Below the pieces are notes generated by a model, which ran no database searches, was not told the DNA's origin, and worked only from the letters and a program-made list of their open reading frames with translations. DNA of 64,000 nucleotides, from assembly GCA_002049455.2 (NCBI GenBank), contig KV918891.1:1-64000 (forward strand), read 5' to 3'. The translations under genes and the position numbers were made by a program. Below are positions 52,839 to 62,976 of this stretch, piece by piece. How positions within the stretch are numbered: the first letter of the stretch is position 1; each line of letters starts with the position of its first letter. This DNA comes from Porphyra umbilicalis (taxonomy: Eukaryota > Rhodophyta > Bangiophyceae > Bangiales > Bangiaceae).

Positions 52839-54085
52839 CACTGGCACTGCATGGGCTCACCTCCGTGCTGTCCCCGCCAGCATCGACTAACGTCCAAGCA
52901 GGCACACAGAGTAGCTTTGGACAAGGTTGAGAACAGGATGCTTTCCGCCGAGGTACCGCGGCACTTCTGCTCAGATATAAAACTGCTTCATCACAGCTTG
53001 TTCTGATTAATATCCCATTGTCAAAGACTTTATAACTGTACGATCTAGCAATGTGACCACGAAAGAGCGTGTCGCCAAGTGGGTAGGAACTCGTACAGCA
53101 TAGCACAGAGTAGAGTCGAGCAGATGCCGCGTTCAAATCTCTCACGATGTCCCATATGCGCATCGCCATCCAAGGTGGATATAGTTATGGTTTTTCTTTT
53201 TTCAAACTCATAATTTTGGAGCTTAGTCTAACTAATATACTCCGCTGACATCTATTTGCGGCGATATGGACACCGCTGAGAGCGATCCTGAGCCAATCAA
53301 TGTGTCACCTAATGGGGGTTTTCAAAACCCGCATATGCGGGTTCTGAGACCTCAGAACCCGGTTATTCGGGTTCTGGTGCACTGATCCGGGCAGCACATC
53401 GAGGGCGGCCGCGTCGCTGTTGACAGGCAGAGTGCGTGGACAACTGCCTGTCGCCGTTCTTTGTGGGTAGTTCTCAAACACGAAATCCTGTGTGTGCGAT
53501 CCCGTCTGAGGGGCGTGAAGGCCGTCCCACTTTGCCCAGATAACTCGGAGGGGGCGATCTGAGCCCCTCCTGATGAAGGCTTGTAATGAGCACCGGAAAC
53601 CCGCTTAACCGGTTGTTTTTTTTCTCATAGGGCGGTGGCGGGTGATGGGGGCGGGGGCGGGGCGGTGACGGGTGGCGCGACTGCCAAAGAATGCAGGGGC
53701 TTGCATGGATGGAGACAGGGGTGGCTCACTCATGAGCTCTTCCCCCCTCTCGGGCCCCCGCCTGCTCATGTAGCGGCCTTTAGGAATGAAGGTAAATACA
53801 TACATGCAGCTCTTTGAAGGGCTATCTCAATGTTTTCATGTTTTTGTATGCTCTGCAGCAGAAAAGGGCGCTGTGCACGAGGCAAGTGTCAAGAGTATAC
53901 ACCCGCTGTTTGGCCCCCGTGACCTGGCTTTGTGGCCTCGCTGATGCGTGCGGCACCCCCAGCGTGTTCTGTGCCCGCCGCCACCACAGCGCCTCGCGCT
54001 TCCCCGCCACCCCCCCCCCCCCCCCCCCCCTCTCCACTTCCACTCTTTCTTGTTTTCGCGCCGCACGCGACCACGCGGCCCTACG
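52839..54085. other. intergenic region with short palindromes, upstream of piggyBac
   Basis: 53314-53383 contains four consecutive small hairpins: GGGTTTTCAAAACCC, CCCGCATATGCGGG, GGTTCTGAG-AC-CTCAGAACC and a CGGTTATTCGG variant. 53630-53690 is a GGGGCGGGGGCGGGG-type G-rich tract and 54010-54030 a C run. A TTAA occurs at 53605, but I could not confirm it as a piggyBac boundary. Confidence 0.5.
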
Positions 54086-56428
54086 ATGGGGGACCCTCGA
54101 CTGGTTGTTGGCTCCACAGTGCACGCGAGGGTTACGCACCTTCTCTCCGCGTTCACGTGTGCCCTTATTCTGGGTAGCCGAGCGGACGACGCGATGGCTA
54201 ACGGCATTGTGACGGCGGTCACGAGATCCAAGGTCGACGGCCGCACGTCTACAACGATTTCAGGACGGTTTGAGTGTCTCGGGACGACGGCGATCAAGCC
54301 TTTGGGCCTCCGTAGCATTCGTGCTGGTCCCGCACCTGCCCTGGCTCCTCCTCCCGCCCCCCTCATCTCCCCCCCCGATGCAACTGCGGCTCTGCAGTCC
54401 ACGGTGACCCTTACTCCACCTCCACCAACTGATGAGGCGCGAGACCCGTCTCGAGATCCGATTTCGCGAGCGACGGGCTTGTCGTCAACATTCTGTCCAG
54501 CCCCTGCCGTCGGTGGTCCCGTGACCGGACACAGCGCCATTTGTGATGGGCCCGCCCTGCTTTTGCACGCTGCGGGATCGCTGAGTGCGCCACGGGCGCC
54601 GCCGATAGGCACCCCTTTCACCCCGCCATCCACCCAAGATACACTTGGACAAACACCGTCTACGGTGGCGGGAACGCCCGCGTCGGGATCATCAATCCCG
54701 ACAGGGGCTGCATCGACCACGGCGCACGGATTTGAGTGGCACGACCAGCCGGTTCTACAGCCCGTCGGGGGCGCCGTGCTACGGACATCGTGGTCTGTAC
54801 GCGCGCCTGGGGGAGATGTCACCAGCGAAGGGGGGGACGCGGTGGGCTTTGGTCGGACGAGGACACCCCTCGACTACTTCATGGCTGTTTTTCCCCAAGA
54901 GCAGCTGAAGTTGACTACGGAGCTGACGTCGGCCGCGTTGGTATCGCAGCGCCTACGCCCTACCTCTGCGGGAGAAGTACTAAAGTTTTTTGGTATCCTC
55001 ATCCTCGTCACGCGCTTCCAGTTCGGGTCTCGTGCCGACCTATGGGCAACAGCTCCAAGGTCGAAGCACATGCCTGCTCCCGCCTACGGCGCACGCACGA
55101 GCATGTCTCGCCATCGTTTCGACACTATGTGGTTGGCGCTGAGATTCAGCCGGCAACCGACGGGCGGCCCGTCCACCGACGACGCAAGCGGCGAGCGGTA
55201 CCGCTGGGCGCTGATCAACGATTTTGTCTCGTCTATCAACGATTACAGGGGGGCGCACGTGACCCCTGGCGACACCATCTGTGTCGAAGAATCCATGGTC
55301 AAGTGGTACGGTCTCGGGGGAGCTTGGATCTCCATTGGGCTCCCCATGTACGTTTCCATTGACCGTAAGCCGGAAAACGGCTGCGAGATTCAGAACGCGG
55401 CATGTGAGCGGAGTGGCATCATGCTGCGGCTGCATCTCGTGACTACCACCGCGGACCAACATGCTCACCTGTCGGCCGACAAGAGCCGTCTTCTTCACGG
55501 GACCGCCGTTTTGCACCGTCTAGTTGGCCCCTGGGCCGGAACGGGGCGCATTGTCTGTGCGGACTCTCACTTTGCAAGCGTCGAGGCCGCCTTATCGCTG
55601 AAGGCGGCGGGCTTGCGGTTTATCGGTGTGGTCAAGACGGCGCACCGCCGTTTCCCGATGGCCTCTCTCGCCGCTCGCGAGCTTGGGGAGCGCGGGGATT
55701 GGGTCTCCATGGTACACAACGGTGCGTCGGGGTCGCCAGAAGTGCTGGCCGTTCAGTGGGCGGACCGCAATCGACGCTATTTTGTCGCCACGGCTGGCTC
55801 TGCTCGCGCAGGTGGTGCCCGGGAGCGGCTGCGGTGGCGCCAGGTTGATGGTGGGGCAGAACGCGTTGCAGTGTCTGTGCCGCAGCCGGAAGTTGCAGAG
55901 ATTTACTATGGCTTTTGTGCACAGATTGACCGCCACAACCGGTGCCGCCAAGATGATCTCAGGTTGGAGCACAAGCTCGGCACGCACGACTGGTCCCAGA
56001 GAGTGAATCGCTCCTTACTGGGTATTTGCATTGTTGACTCGTGGCTGCTGCACGCGGGAGCACGGGGCCCGGCTTCCCTCAAGCAGGCGGCGTTTTACAA
56101 GGACCTGGCATCTGGGCTTATCGACAACACCTTTGATAGAACCGGCGTGCGGGCACGTGCCGCCTCGGTAGAAGCGGATCCGCTGGTGCCTCCTCCTCCT
56201 GTGTTTGGTTCGGGGGTGCACCTCACCCCAACTTCCAAGCGGCGGCACGGGCCGTCAGGTTGTGCTCGTGTGGCGTTGGCCCAGCGTCGCTGTCGTGTGT
56301 GCAAGGTCAACACAACGTCCTTAATTTGCTCTGGGTGCCGTGGCCCTGGGGGGGACCGCGAGTCGTTTGTGTGTGGTGCCAAGACAGGGCGCACATGCTT
56401 TGCAACCCATTTTGCTTTCTGTGCATGA
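54086..56428 (+). CDS. piggyBac-type transposase (PGBD / DDE_Tnp_1_7)
   Basis: Cut-and-paste DNA transposase. The start is the ATG at 54086 (MGDPRLVVGSTVHARV), giving 780 aa; the open frame upstream is C-run low complexity. Residues 1-240 are Pro/Thr-rich and variable. The catalytic domain begins TPLDYFMAVFPQEQL (about 265) with the family's FFGILILVT and MSRHRFDTMWLALRF segments. The first catalytic position is VEESMVKWYG, where most family members have Asp. IVCADSHFAS gives the second Asp, and a later NRCRQDD gives the third region. The end is a Cys-rich domain (CRVCKVNTTSLICSGC, then a further Cys pair), as in piggyBac proteins. The frame is intact with no stops. Terminal repeats with TTAA could not be placed. 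It may be a young autonomous copy or a domesticated gene. Confidence 0.88.
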   Translation: MGDPRLVVGSTVHARVTHLLSAFTCALILGSRADDAMANGIVTAVTRSKVDGRTSTTISGRFECLGTTAIKPLGLRSIRAGPAPALAPPPAPLISPPDATAALQSTVTLTPPPPTDEARDPSRDPISRATGLSSTFCPAPAVGGPVTGHSAICDGPALLLHAAGSLSAPRAPPIGTPFTPPSTQDTLGQTPSTVAGTPASGSSIPTGAASTTAHGFEWHDQPVLQPVGGAVLRTSWSVRAPGGDVTSEGGDAVGFGRTRTPLDYFMAVFPQEQLKLTTELTSAALVSQRLRPTSAGEVLKFFGILILVTRFQFGSRADLWATAPRSKHMPAPAYGARTSMSRHRFDTMWLALRFSRQPTGGPSTDDASGERYRWALINDFVSSINDYRGAHVTPGDTICVEESMVKWYGLGGAWISIGLPMYVSIDRKPENGCEIQNAACERSGIMLRLHLVTTTADQHAHLSADKSRLLHGTAVLHRLVGPWAGTGRIVCADSHFASVEAALSLKAAGLRFIGVVKTAHRRFPMASLAARELGERGDWVSMVHNGASGSPEVLAVQWADRNRRYFVATAGSARAGGARERLRWRQVDGGAERVAVSVPQPEVAEIYYGFCAQIDRHNRCRQDDLRLEHKLGTHDWSQRVNRSLLGICIVDSWLLHAGARGPASLKQAAFYKDLASGLIDNTFDRTGVRARAASVEADPLVPPPPVFGSGVHLTPTSKRRHGPSGCARVALAQRRCRVCKVNTTSLICSGCRGPGGDRESFVCGAKTGRTCFATHFAFCA

Positions 56429-57299
56429 TACGGTTGGGTGATATCGGGTGGAGGGGGTGCGGGCGGGCTGGTCACTGGTACCTTTGCAGGCACGGTGTGT
56501 TGGAAGCGCACGGAGGGGTGGTGGTTAGTCGGGTTAGTCGAGAGGGGTCGAGCGGTATGTGAGTTTGTGGATGCCCAAACGCAACGTTCTCTTCCGTTTC
56601 CTTCAATGCGCCCACTCAGGATCCTTCTCCAGGTTGGATCCATCACACTTGAGCTGAGCTGTCCGGCAACGCTTCTCCGGGGGTCGCTCAGCGACCGCCG
56701 GAAGCGCAGGACACGCCTGATATTGGGGAATCTTATATGTGGGAAGGCCGGAATCGACGATTTCCGAATGGGATCATATGATCCCATTCCTGTGATCATT
56801 AAATGATCACATCAAATTTTGATCCCCGAGGCCGGTAGAATAGACACTAGTGGAGAAGTGTCAAATTGGTCAGAATAGATGTATCTCATTGGTCGAGAAC
56901 TCCAGAGAAGGAGACAAGCAGCTCAATTGTGCAAAACAGACACACACCTTGTGCGAGAAAGAAAAGCGCAAAATGAATTGTGTCCCACTCGTGATGAGTA
57001 CCCGTAAGCTCCTCTTGTTCATGCGTATTATTTTGTGTCTTGATGTCCATGGCCTCACGACACACAATGCATTTGTATACAAGATGACCGCAACAAAGTA
57101 CCTTTTTTTGTCAACGTGTCGTGCTGGGAGGGGCGATAGCCGACTCGAGAGTCAAGACCCCATGGAGGCAGACTGTCAGGTATCGACGTGGCGCTTGCCT
57201 TCGGCGTCCGAAAAGGACAACAAAGAGAGGAAAGAAAGAGCAGCAGGCGTGAAAGTTCAGGGCATCACGTCCCCGCTGATGCGACGCCGTGCAGTGTGA
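56429..57299. other. region downstream of piggyBac, two perfect palindromes
   Basis: TGGGATCATATGATCCCA (56769-56786) and GTGATCATTAAATGATCAC (56792-56810) are perfect palindromes 5 bp apart; the second contains a TTAA, the piggyBac target. No gene was recognised in this interval, which has lower GC content (56800-57120). Confidence 0.6.
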
Positions 57300-58192
57300 G
57301 GCCCATTCTCAGCTGCGGCTTCGTTCGTGTGACGCTTCGTGTGACGAGCTCTCAGCTTAGAAAGGTCGCAGTGGGTTGTCTCTTCGTGTGACAGTGTGAC
57401 GCGGAATGTTTCTGATGAATTTAACGGAAGTGATTGTCGGTCCAAGGGCTGACTTCGAGCGCTCGGATGCTTGGCTCGGCACGGGCGCACACCGATGCAG
57501 TAGAACTCCGTGGTTCAACATAAGCCATGAGGGCGACGCCTTTGTCTCCCTCGCCTCGTTGCCGACACCTCGTTGCCGAGCCAGGCAGCCTGAAATTGAA
57601 CCCTTGGCGCCACGTTTGCCACACCAGGATCGCCTCGCTGGATGGTCCATGCAGCATGCTGTGCAGAGCCATGGAAGAAGTCCGTTTGGGGGGTAGCTTG
57701 GGCCTGCCATGATACCTGCAGCGTAAGCTCGTATCGCGCTACGGGCGCACTGAGGAATCCTCGAATTTGTGCTGTCGTACAGAAACGGGGACGGAGAGGC
57801 GGCCATCTGCCACAGGGCAGCGTAGGGGACCAGCTTGTCTTTCGGACAAGGCTGAGGGGCGTGGGGCGTTGCCAAAGAAGGGGGAAGACGTGGCCCGACT
57901 CGACTGTGGCGTCGCTTTCGACTGCAGCCAGCAGGAGCCGACGGACTCGAATGTGTATCACACCAGTCGAATTGGAATTGATGGTTTCCAAGTTCGCACT
58001 TGAAATCGTTCCACGAGACCAGCACGCCGCAAGGTCGATGTGATCACATGAAGCAACGTCGGAAAGTTCTTTTCCGACGTTGCTTCGTGTGATCACATGT
58101 GATCACATTGTTACGCGTTGCAGCCAATAGCTGGCCGCCACACATCGTCACATGAACCGTCACACGAACGAAGCCGCAGCTAAGAATGGGCC
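57300..58192. mobile_element. TIR element, 893 bp, non-autonomous
   Basis: Inverted termini of about 50 bp begin GGCCCATTCTCAGCTGCG on the left and GGCCCATTCTTAGCTGCG on the right and share about 90% identity. A 3-bp TGA flanks both ends (57297-57299 and 58193-58195), compatible with a PIF/Harbinger- or CACTA-like target duplication, although too short to prove. The interior encodes no recognisable transposase. A strong hairpin lies near its right end (58040-58099). Confidence 0.75.
58040..58099. repeat. 27-bp-stem hairpin inside the TIR element
   Basis: TGTGATCACATGAAGCAACG and its continuation GTCGGAAA pair with TTTTCCGACGTTGCTTCG and TGTGATCACA around a short GTTC loop. A further TGTGATCACA copy follows at once. 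It may be an internal terminal-like repeat or a second nested miniature element. Confidence 0.75.
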
Positions 58193-61100
58193 TGAGTCTG
58201 TAACGGTGCTGTTTTCCTGCGACGGCAGTCTCAGGCGCAGAGCCATCTGAAAAGGACCAGATGGGGGAGCAGCTGCCCCCGCGCGCTCTGGGGGCCCGTG
58301 GCGGCAGCAGCGGCGTCAAGGCCGGGCCGCGCAGCGCCTGCACCCACCCCCGCAGCCCTCATGCCGGTACCCCCCCCGCCCTACCCGTCGGGCCTTGGGG
58401 AGGGCCGGTGGGTCCCCCTCGTCCGCCCCGTCCCCCCACTAGCGGGAGGGGGGAGGGCGCGCTGCCCGTCGGCCGCCCGCCGCACCCCCCACCCCGCGCC
58501 ACCGCTGCTCGCCCGCCCCCTGCGGCGGCACGCCACGGCGTCGGCGGCGGCCGCCGGCACAACGCACCCCCCCCCCGGTACGCGCGCACCCCCGCCCGTC
58601 GGCGGCGGGGCTGTCGGAAGGGCAGCGTGGAGGCCCGGCCTGGCGGGCTCCGCCACCGCCGCAGCCGCGGGAAAAAGCGGGGTGGGGGGGTGGGGGGGGC
58701 TGGGGGGGGGGGCGCTGCCACTGCCGACGCGGCCACCCGTGGGGGGAAGGGGGTTGGGGGGGGTGCTGCCCCCGCCGCCGCCGCTGCCCAAACAGATGAC
58801 ATGGCCCGGGCGCGGCGGGGGTGCCCCGCCCCGCTGGACAGGTGCGCCCCCCCCCATAGCCACTGCCGCGGCCGCTGCGCAGCGGGGCGTCCCGGCAGCC
58901 GCGCCGCTGCCGCCGCCGCCGCTGCCGCCCCACCGCAGTCGCCGGGCGCCCCCCCAGCGCCATATCCGCCACACCACTGAGCCCGGCGGGGGGGGGACGG
59001 AGGCTGGGGGGGGCGAGGGGGGGGGGGGGGGCCCACCGCATCTAGCCGCCTCCCACACTGCCGCCTGCCGGGTGGGGGGCGGCGCCGCCGCGGGTGGCCG
59101 CCCCGGCGAGTTGTGAGGGGTGTGTGGCGGCGGGCGGCCGCGGCGGGGCCCCGTGACAGGTGGCGGCCCCCGGCGGGGGGAGGGGCGGCCGACGGGCGGC
59201 CGCCCGGTCGGGCGGGCGGTGGAGGGGTGGCGGCGGTCGGTCACCTTGCCGTCGGCGCTGCACCGCAGCTGCGGGGGGCGGGCAGCGCGTCGGCTGCGGC
59301 GTCGGCGGCGGCTGCCCTCCGGGGGGGGTCCAAGGAGTGCACCGGGGGGGGTTGGGGAGGAGGGGAGGTGGCGGCGGGGTGACGGCGCGGGGGATGGACA
59401 CCGCCTGGGATCCCCCCCGCGGCCACGAGAGGGTCCACATACGTATGCCGCGTATATACGCTGCCTGTGGGGTCACCCGCACCCCCGGCCACGGCTGCCC
59501 CGCCGCCGCCGCCGCCGCCTCTCGGGCGGCGGCGGGTCGCGGCAGGCAGTGCCCAACGGCCCCGCTGGCCCCCTGCCCCCCCCCACGCGGCGCCGGCGCC
59601 CCGTGCGCGGGCGCTGCCGCCTCCCCCACTACCCCCCGACCGGGACGGCGGCGGACGGCGGGGGGGGGTCACCCGCCCCCCCCGTCGGCGCGCGGCGCGC
59701 CACCACTCCCCCCTTCCCCGTCAGTGCCCACGGCCCCGCCGGCCGGTGCGCCACGGTGGCGACGCAGCCAGTGTTGTGTTGCCCCCCGCCCCCGCTGCTG
59801 GGGTGGCCGCGGGCACCCGCGGCGACGGTGGCAGAGACGACCGGGGCGGCGGCGGCGCCGCCAGCGGCGGTGGCGGCGGCAGTGACGGAGGCGGCGGCGG
59901 CGGCAGCGGCGGCAGCGGCAGCGGCGGCGGCGGCGGCAGTGGCGGCAGCGGCGGCAGCGGCGGCGGCCCCGCTGGGCCCGCCGGGGATTGGCCTCGCAGT
60001 GCGGGCGGCGCCCGGCGCGCACGGCGGGCGGCGCCGAGCCCAGCGCGGCCAACAGCGCCACCCCCGCCACAGCAGGGGTGGCTGGGGGCGCGGGGCGGCA
60101 CGGCCGCCGCCCCCCCCCCCGGCGTGCCGCCCTGCCCGCCCGCCCGCTGCCGCCACCACCCCGCGGGGCGGCGGCGGGACTCGCACGGTCGCGGGTGTGG
60201 CGGGCACGCGCGCGCCGCCAGACGCCGCCGCTGCCGCTGCCGCCGCCGCCGCCGCCGCCCCCTCCCCCCCCCCCCCCGGCGCCCGCCGCGTGGTCGGGGC
60301 TGCCCGCGCGGGGGGCCCCCGGCGTCCGCCCGGCGGCGGCCGTGCCACCCGGGGGGGGCGCCCCTGGGAGGGGGGGGGCGGGCGCCCCCGCCGGCCGGCG
60401 GCGGGCCCCGCCACCCGCCCACGGGTGCGGCGCGGCGCGGCGCCGCCACCCCCCCGCCCCGCCCCCACGCACGCGGGCCGGGGCAGGGCAGCCAGTCGTG
60501 GGGCGGCGCCTCGGCGCCGCCGGCCGCCGGCATCTCGCGGCGCACGGGCTGGTGATCCGCCGCGCCGGGCCGCCATCCCGCCCCCCGCACGCCGCGCCGC
60601 TGCCCGCGGGCGCGGCGGCACGTGGGCCCGCTGGGAGGGGACGCCCGCCCCGCCATCCCCCCCCCCCCCCCCTACCCACATCTGGCGGGTGGGGTGGGGC
60701 AGGCCGGCGGCGGGGCTGCCCGGCCCACTGTGTGGGCCTCCCACACCCCCCTCGTCCCCCCAGTGGCGGCGGCACCCTTTTGCCGCCGCGGCAGTCACGG
60801 CGGGGGTGGCGGGGTGGCGGCGGAGCGCTGCCCCCCCCGCCCGCCCCCCTTTTTTTCCCCCCCTCCCCGTGACGACGGCGGTGCGGGGTGGGGGGGAGGG
60901 GCGAGGCGGGCGTGACGGGGCCGCGTCGGGCGCGTCGGCGGCGGCCCCCCCACCTGTACTGGGGGGATTTTCCCCACCCCACTTGCCGGGGTGGGGGCCG
61001 CCTGTAGCCCGCTTGCCGAGGTGGCAGGTGCAAAAAGGGGGGGGTGGGGGGGTGGGGGAGATCCCCCTCGGCAGCGCCGCGCGTGGGGCCCCGGTACGGC

Positions 61101-61312
61101 AGTGTGTGTGGGCCGAGGGGGCGGCCGGGGTGGGCCCCCCCTGTGGATTTATTGTCGCCTCGGTGGGGGGCCGGGCACGCCGGGTCGGCCGGCTGCAGCC
61201 GCCCGCTCCTCCCCCCCCCCCACCCTACTCCCCTCCCCTCCTCCCCTCGTCACGCCGGCAGGCCGCGGCGGCCACACCCCCCCCCACGCCGGTCGCGGCC
61301 GCGGCGGCGGGG
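58193..61312. other. extreme G/C low-complexity region, no gene supported
   Basis: About 3 kb of G/C homopolymers and GGC/GCC repeats. Very long open frames exist on both strands, but they consist of Pro/Gly/Arg/Ala runs with no domain and overlap one another in all phases. A palindromic GCGTATATACGC (59449-59460) is the only TATA-like element. A minus-strand segment around 60040 resembles a signal peptide (VALLAALGSAPPAVRA) but is not connected to a credible protein. Confidence 0.5.
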
Positions 61313-61834
61313 CTAATACTTCCAGTAGGTTGGCACCTGGTAGGTGATTGTCTTGTAGACAGTGCAGACGCAGCAGCCCGGGCAGGCGGGGTAGGGCACG
61401 CAATCATAGACGTCGGCATTGGGGATGAAGGGCACCGAACAGCCATAGCCATAATACTCCTGCTGGTAGTAGTGGTAGTAGCCGGGGAAGATGTAGCCCG
61501 TTACGGTGGTGGTGCCCCACGGATAGATCGGGCACCAAGTATACGACTTGGCGCCGGCGCGGGCCCCCCCCGGCGCCACGGCGCCGCCGCCGCCGCGGGC
61601 CTTGGCAGCCTCCCCGGCGGCGATGGCGCGCGCCAGCACCGCTGGCGGCACGGCGCCGCCGCGGGGGTCGCTCTTGGAGAGGGTTTCGACGACGTCAGAG
61701 GTGGCGGCGGCAACCTTCCGCATGGCGGCGGCGGCAGACGCGGCGGCGCCGGGGGACCCCCGCTGGGCGGCCGCCACCCCCGCCAGCACTCCCAGCGTCA
61801 GGGCCGAGAGGAGGAGGGTCTTGAGGGCGCCCAT
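61313..61834 (-). CDS. secreted Tyr/Cys-rich protein (173 aa)
   Basis: The ATG at 61834 starts a textbook signal peptide: MGALKTLLLSALTLGVLAGV followed by AAAQ, with probable cleavage after Ala23. An Ala-rich helical propeptide-like segment (about 24-80) and a Gly/Ala linker follow. The mature C-terminal domain (about 95-173) is rich in Tyr, Cys, Pro and Val, with YYHYYQQEYYGYG and PACPGCCVCTVYK. The pattern suggests a disulphide- or tyrosine-cross-linked extracellular matrix or cell-wall protein; no named family is recognised. A TATATAG box sits about 175 bp upstream of the start codon. The signal peptide, the change of composition and the promoter make this the only convincing gene in the surrounding low-complexity DNA. 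Confidence 0.8.
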   Translation of the reverse strand: MGALKTLLLSALTLGVLAGVAAAQRGSPGAAASAAAAMRKVAAATSDVVETLSKSDPRGGAVPPAVLARAIAAGEAAKARGGGGAVAPGGARAGAKSYTWCPIYPWGTTTVTGYIFPGYYHYYQQEYYGYGCSVPFIPNADVYDCVPYPACPGCCVCTVYKTITYQVPTYWKY

Positions 61835-62578
61835 GGTCGGGGGCGGGGGGGGGGGGGGGGGGGGGGTGGGCGGGGGCAGTCTGGGAGGTGGGCGGCGGGC
61901 GGGTGGGGGGGGCGACTGCGGGGCGCCGGCAGGTGGGTGGGGCGGGGGTGGGTGGCGATGTGGGGTGGCAGCCCAACACCGCCCCGCCCTTCCCCCCCCC
62001 GCCCACCCTATATACCCATCTTCTCCGCCGGGGGGGGCACGGCCGTCACTGCCGCGCGCGCGGGCGCCCGGGGCGGCGCCCCACCCCCCCTTTCCCCTGC
62101 ATTCCCGGTCCGGCCCGCCGCGCTCGGTGGCCACCGGCGGCCAAGCGGCGGGCAGGGGCACGGCGGGGGGGATCCCCAGTGGGATTGCCGGGAAGGGGCC
62201 GCTGGCCGCGTCCCCCCCCCCCCCCCCGCTCCCCGGCCCAGGCCTCTCCCCTCTGAGCTCCCGCCACGCCCCCCTCTGCCCCTTCCCCCCCCCCCCCCCA
62301 CAACCCGAAAAGATGGCCGGGAGGGGCCACCCCGCAAACAGGAGGGGGCAGCGGGTGGCCACCAGCGGAGTCTGCCCCCACTTCCCCCCCCAGCTGTGTG
62401 TGTTGCCCCGTTGGTCGGGGGCACTCCCCCCCGCCCCCCAGCCACTGTTGCTGCCCCGTCGGATGAGCTGGCGGCGCGGCCGGGGGGGGAACGGGATCTC
62501 GTGTGGGACGGCGGCAGCCTCTGCCCTTCCGTTACGTCCCCTTTTGGTGGTTGTCACCGTCCGGAATTGTTCCGGACG
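61835..62578. other. promoter side of the secreted-protein gene and low-complexity flank
   Basis: The first 170 bp form the GC-rich 5' UTR (a G run at 61848-61866 lies close to the start codon). Beyond the TATA box the DNA is GC-rich with C runs (62220, 62290) and no gene is supported. Confidence 0.5.
62008..62014 (-). promoter_or_regulatory. TATA box of the secreted Tyr/Cys-rich protein gene
   Basis: On the minus strand the sequence reads GGGTATATAGGGTGGG, a canonical TATATAG in an otherwise AT-free region. With a usual spacing of about 30 bp, transcription would begin near 61980, giving a 5' UTR of about 145 nt before the ATG at 61834. Confidence 0.7.
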
Positions 62579-62586
62579 GTGGCGAC

Positions 62587-62968
62587 TAGGGTTGCTTAGA
62601 ACGCCCGGGGCGTCGTTAAGGGCGTCGTTAAGGGCGTCACCAGGGCGTCATTTGGGCGTCGTGCGCCCCGAACGCCCTAACTCTAAAGGGCGTCAGCAAG
62701 GCGTCGCGAAGAGATAGATTTCAGTGGGGTCTACATGATTCAGCATGTGGCGGCTGTGCACCTCGGTTGATGACATGCACCCGGTCTTGACACAAAAATG
62801 ACATAAGAAATAAAAATATGGGTGCCACTTGACTGATATCACTCATACTGAGGGTGCTACTTGTGGCGTCGTGAGGGCGTTTTGGCTGCCTAATGGGGCG
62901 TTAGTAAGGCGTCTTGTCCGTCGCGCGCCCCTGACGCCCCCGAAATAGGGGCGTCGTGTGCAACCCTA
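62587..62968. mobile_element. hAT-like non-autonomous element, 382 bp
   Basis: The ends are TAGGGTTGCTTAGAACGCC and, inverted, TAGGGTTGCACACGACGCC. Perfect 8-bp target duplications GTGGCGAC flank it (62579-62586 and 62969-62976). Both subterminal regions carry repeated GGGCGTCGTTAA/GGGCGTCA motifs, probably transposase-binding repeats, around an AT-rich centre. It encodes no protein. Confidence 0.9.
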
Positions 62969-62976
62969 GTGGCGAC

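Noticed and set aside
53836..54822. 328-residue minus-strand ORF antisense to the piggyBac N-terminus
   Set aside because: No motifs; the plus strand encodes a recognisable transposase.
59120..62599. 1,159-residue plus-strand ORF
   Set aside because: Entirely low-complexity, crosses the promoter and coding region of the secreted-protein gene in antisense, no domain.
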